Translations under genes and position numbers: made by a program
The notes under the pieces: model-generated
What the model was told of the DNA's origin: nothing
The model's database searches: none
Seen by the model: the letters and a program-made list of their open reading frames with translations, nothing else
Assembly: GCF_014192395.1 (NCBI RefSeq)
Contig: NZ_JACHXW010000007.1
Location: forward strand, 79,213 to 143,212
DNA length: 64,000 nucleotides
Source of the DNA: Paenibacillus endophyticus
GTDB lineage: Bacteria > Bacillota > Bacilli > Paenibacillales > Paenibacillaceae
Direction: 5' to 3'
Part shown: positions 62,003-64,000 of the stretch, in pieces
How the letters are laid out: each line of letters opens with the position of its first letter
How positions within the stretch are numbered: position 1 is the stretch's first letter

Positions 62003-63682
62003 ATGCTGCTCGAGCAATTGCTTTCCAACGCCATTTTTTCCAAATCACAGATCATTGCAGGGCGAAGCGGACTTACGCGTGCCGTTCATACCGTCAATAT
62101 CATGGATGCCCCCGACATCATCCATTTCTTAAGGCCCGGTGAGCTACTGCTTACCAACGGCTATTTCATGAAAGAAAAGCCCGAGCTGCTGCTCGAGCTT
62201 TTGGCCAAGATGAATCAACTGAAGTGCTCAGGGCTTGCGGTCAAAACCAAACGCTTTGCGCTCGAAATTCCGCAGACGGTCATCGATGAGGCCAATCGTA
62301 TCGACTTCCCGATTATTGAGATATCCGCAGTCGAGCACTCGCTCGGAGAAATTTTGCAGCGCACGACTAGCGTTATTTTGGATAACAAAAATGATGAACT
62401 GCAATATTCGCTCACGATTCACAAGCAGTTTTCGACCATGATTATGAAAGGCGACGGCATTCCCGAAATTATAAATGCGCTAACGCAGCTGCTGGACTCG
62501 CCTATCATGGTGCTAAGCAGCAAGCTGCAAAGTACCGCGCAATCAAAGCATTTCAAGCAGCCCGGACTGCAGCCGCTAATCGTCGCTGCCGAAGCTATGC
62601 TCAGCGGATTGCCGAGCCTGCCATCCTCGGCGCAGCTTTGCCTGATCGATCCAGCGCTTTATAAATACCGCTATGTGGAGCTGTATCCGATTTTCACCTA
62701 CCGGCATGAGGGCTATCTCATCGCCTTCCAGCCTAAGCAGGCAGCCTCCAACCAATACGGCTTGACGCTGGAGCAGGCCTCTAATGTCATCGGCATGGAA
62801 ATTACGAAGCGGCAAGCGGTGAAAGAGCGCTCGCGCCGCTATAAAAACGAGTTTTTCTCCGATTTGATCGACGGATTCATCGGCTCCGAGCAGGAGGCAC
62901 TGCATCGCGGCAAAAAATACGGACTGAAGCCGCAGGGGACGTGGCTGCTGCTTGCCGCACGCAAAGACGAATCGACCGTGCTTTCATCAGACATGCCAAA
63001 AAACACAGCGTCCTCCGACGAGCGTCTAATTTCCGAGCGGGATTTGCAATATGAGCTGATCAAGCGCCATTTTGCCACCTTAGGCGAAGTATTTGTTATG
63101 TTTACAAAAAACGACCTGTTCGGCATGCTTGTTTTTATCCAAGACAAGGGATGGGAAGAGGGTTTTTTCCTGAAGCAGCTCACTCTCATGACCGCTCAGC
63201 TGTACGAGCAATCCGGGCTCAGCATCTCGCTCGGCATTGGCAAGCCGGTTACGAATGTGCTCGATATCGGACTCTCTTATAACGAAGCGGTTAAAGCGCT
63301 GCAGATCGGCTATCAGATGAAAAAAACGAGGTTTATCCAGTCGTATCAATCCAAGGATATCAGTTATTTATTTCGAATGATTCCCTACGATGAGCTGAAG
63401 CAATTTCACGAGGAAACCTTTCACTGCTTCTCCGGAAACGAGGAAAGCGAGCAAAAAGAGCTAATGCGCACGTTGAATGTGTTTTATGACACGCAGTGCC
63501 AGCTCGTCGAGACGTCCAAGCAGCTTTTCGTACACCGCAACACCGTAATCTATCGGCTAGATAAATGCGAGAAGCTGATGGGCATAAAGCTCAAAGACCC
63601 GGTTGAAAGCCTGCGGTTCCGCATCGCGTTCGCCATCGAGCCCCTTCTGAGGGCAGGAAAGGGCGAATCCGCACAGCGATAG
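62003..63682 (+). CDS. PucR family transcriptional regulator
   Basis: A 559-residue activator: N-terminal PucR ligand domain (~5-125; SGLTRAVHTVNIMDAPDIIHFLRPGELLLTNGYF), a CdaR GGDEF-like middle domain (~290-430), and the C-terminal PucR helix-turn-helix (~485-545; FYDTQCQLVETSKQLFVHRNTVIYRLDKCEKLMGI). B. subtilis PucR governs purine catabolism genes. Divergent from the amidohydrolase-Liv operon (255 bp apart), it is the likely activator. GAGGAG lies about ten bases before the ATG at 62003. Confidence 0.92.
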   Translation: MLLEQLLSNAIFSKSQIIAGRSGLTRAVHTVNIMDAPDIIHFLRPGELLLTNGYFMKEKPELLLELLAKMNQLKCSGLAVKTKRFALEIPQTVIDEANRIDFPIIEISAVEHSLGEILQRTTSVILDNKNDELQYSLTIHKQFSTMIMKGDGIPEIINALTQLLDSPIMVLSSKLQSTAQSKHFKQPGLQPLIVAAEAMLSGLPSLPSSAQLCLIDPALYKYRYVELYPIFTYRHEGYLIAFQPKQAASNQYGLTLEQASNVIGMEITKRQAVKERSRRYKNEFFSDLIDGFIGSEQEALHRGKKYGLKPQGTWLLLAARKDESTVLSSDMPKNTASSDERLISERDLQYELIKRHFATLGEVFVMFTKNDLFGMLVFIQDKGWEEGFFLKQLTLMTAQLYEQSGLSISLGIGKPVTNVLDIGLSYNEAVKALQIGYQMKKTRFIQSYQSKDISYLFRMIPYDELKQFHEETFHCFSGNEESEQKELMRTLNVFYDTQCQLVETSKQLFVHRNTVIYRLDKCEKLMGIKLKDPVESLRFRIAFAIEPLLRAGKGESAQR

Positions 63683-63780
63683 TGAAGTGCGATGGCCAAG
63701 AGGAGATGCCGCTTAAGGGAGCACGAGGAGATAGGACGGGAGGTGGTCTGCTGTGGAAGACATTTGGGCAGCTCCTCTAA

Positions 63781-64000
63781 CTTTTGCGTTGATGTGCGTC
63801 TCCTCTACCTTGCATTAATGCACATCCACTCGGCCTTTACGCTGAGGTGCGTCTCCTCTACCTTGCACTTATGGGCAGCCACTCGGCTTTTGCGTTGAGG
63901 TGCATTTCCTCTACCTTGCATTAATGCACATCCACTCGGCTTTTGCGTTGAGGTGCATCTCCTCTACCTTGTATTAATCAGCAGCCTCTCTAGTTTTTGC
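63781..64000. repeat. 53-bp tandem repeat with palindromic core, running off the edge
   Basis: Four units start at 63781, 63834, 63887 and 63940, and a fifth begins at 63993. Units share CTTTTGCGTTGAGGTGC, TCCTCTACCTTG and CCACTCGG blocks; three carry a TGCATTAATGCA-type palindrome or a decayed form. The 53-bp period breaks reading frame, so it is not a protein repeat. The stretch 63683-63780 shows nothing clear. Confidence 0.9.

Noticed and set aside
63781..64000. Possible CRISPR or protein-repeat array
   Set aside because: Whole 53-bp units repeat without unique spacers, and the period is not a multiple of three.

Overview
The window reads as chromosomal DNA of a spore-forming member of the Paenibacillaceae, most likely Paenibacillus. 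This rests on gene content: CUT1 sugar ABC transporters with no ATPase of their own, next to YesM/YesN two-component pairs and a large membrane-bound AraC regulator; a GH105 unsaturated-glycan hydrolase; a serS T-box; a sporulation-type histidine kinase; the ywrABCD-like chromate/gamma-glutamyl locus; and menaquinone synthesis by the futalosine route (mqnB-mqnD). Strong AGGAGG ribosome-binding sites and frequent GTG/TTG starts agree. No phage, insertion sequence, rRNA, tRNA or CRISPR array was seen.

Layout. 1-2.2 kb: an edge-truncated unknown gene, a palindrome-containing repeat cluster, a 43-codon small gene and a pirin pair. 2.2-7.8 kb: ywrD-like gamma-glutamyltransferase, amidase and FAH hydrolase, divergent from an AsnC regulator and two half-size chromate transporters. 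8-10 kb: a sugar isomerase-like gene and a yidC insertase preceded by a MifM-like leader ORF. 10.2-12.4 kb: amino-acid ABC importer. 12.6-21.7 kb: pectin/rhamnogalacturonan-type oligosaccharide locus (GH105, two permeases, two binding proteins, AraC regulator). 21.7-26 kb: DinB-like, DUF1284 and a giant hybrid kinase. 26.1-27.7 kb: serS with its T-box. 27.7-35.8 kb: a second sugar ABC transporter run together with yesM, an extra binding protein and yesN. 36-43.2 kb: lipoprotein, ribosomal-protection GTPase, MATE pump, an extremely acidic small protein and a membrane-anchored multicopper oxidase. 43.3-50.3 kb: small membrane protein, unknown gene behind 37-bp repeats, sporulation-type kinase, diguanylate cyclase and KtrB-type potassium channel. 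50.3-54.4 kb: mqnB-mqnD, an SLH-protein remnant, an ArsR/SRPBCC pair and an AT-rich orphan. 54.5-63.7 kb: a six-gene operon (amidohydrolase, livK, livH, livM-livG fusion, livF, amidohydrolase) divergent from a PucR regulator. The window ends in a 53-bp tandem repeat.

The most striking item is the yidC leader. A 107-codon ORF (TTG start, ideal Shine-Dalgarno, one N-terminal membrane segment, a Trp/basic/Ser-Pro/acidic C-terminal stretch) overlaps yidC. A perfect 12-bp inverted repeat sequesters the yidC Shine-Dalgarno, and its upstream arm lies just where a ribosome paused at the acidic cluster would melt it. This is the architecture of the Bacillus subtilis MifM-YidC2 force/insertion sensor, found here in a different family. 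Other notable points are the binding-protein/YesM/YesN sensing module, the PucR-Liv-amidohydrolase cluster, an attenuator-like hairpin before the ribosomal-protection gene, a promoter-embedded ArsR operator, and four separate short-period intergenic repeat arrays.
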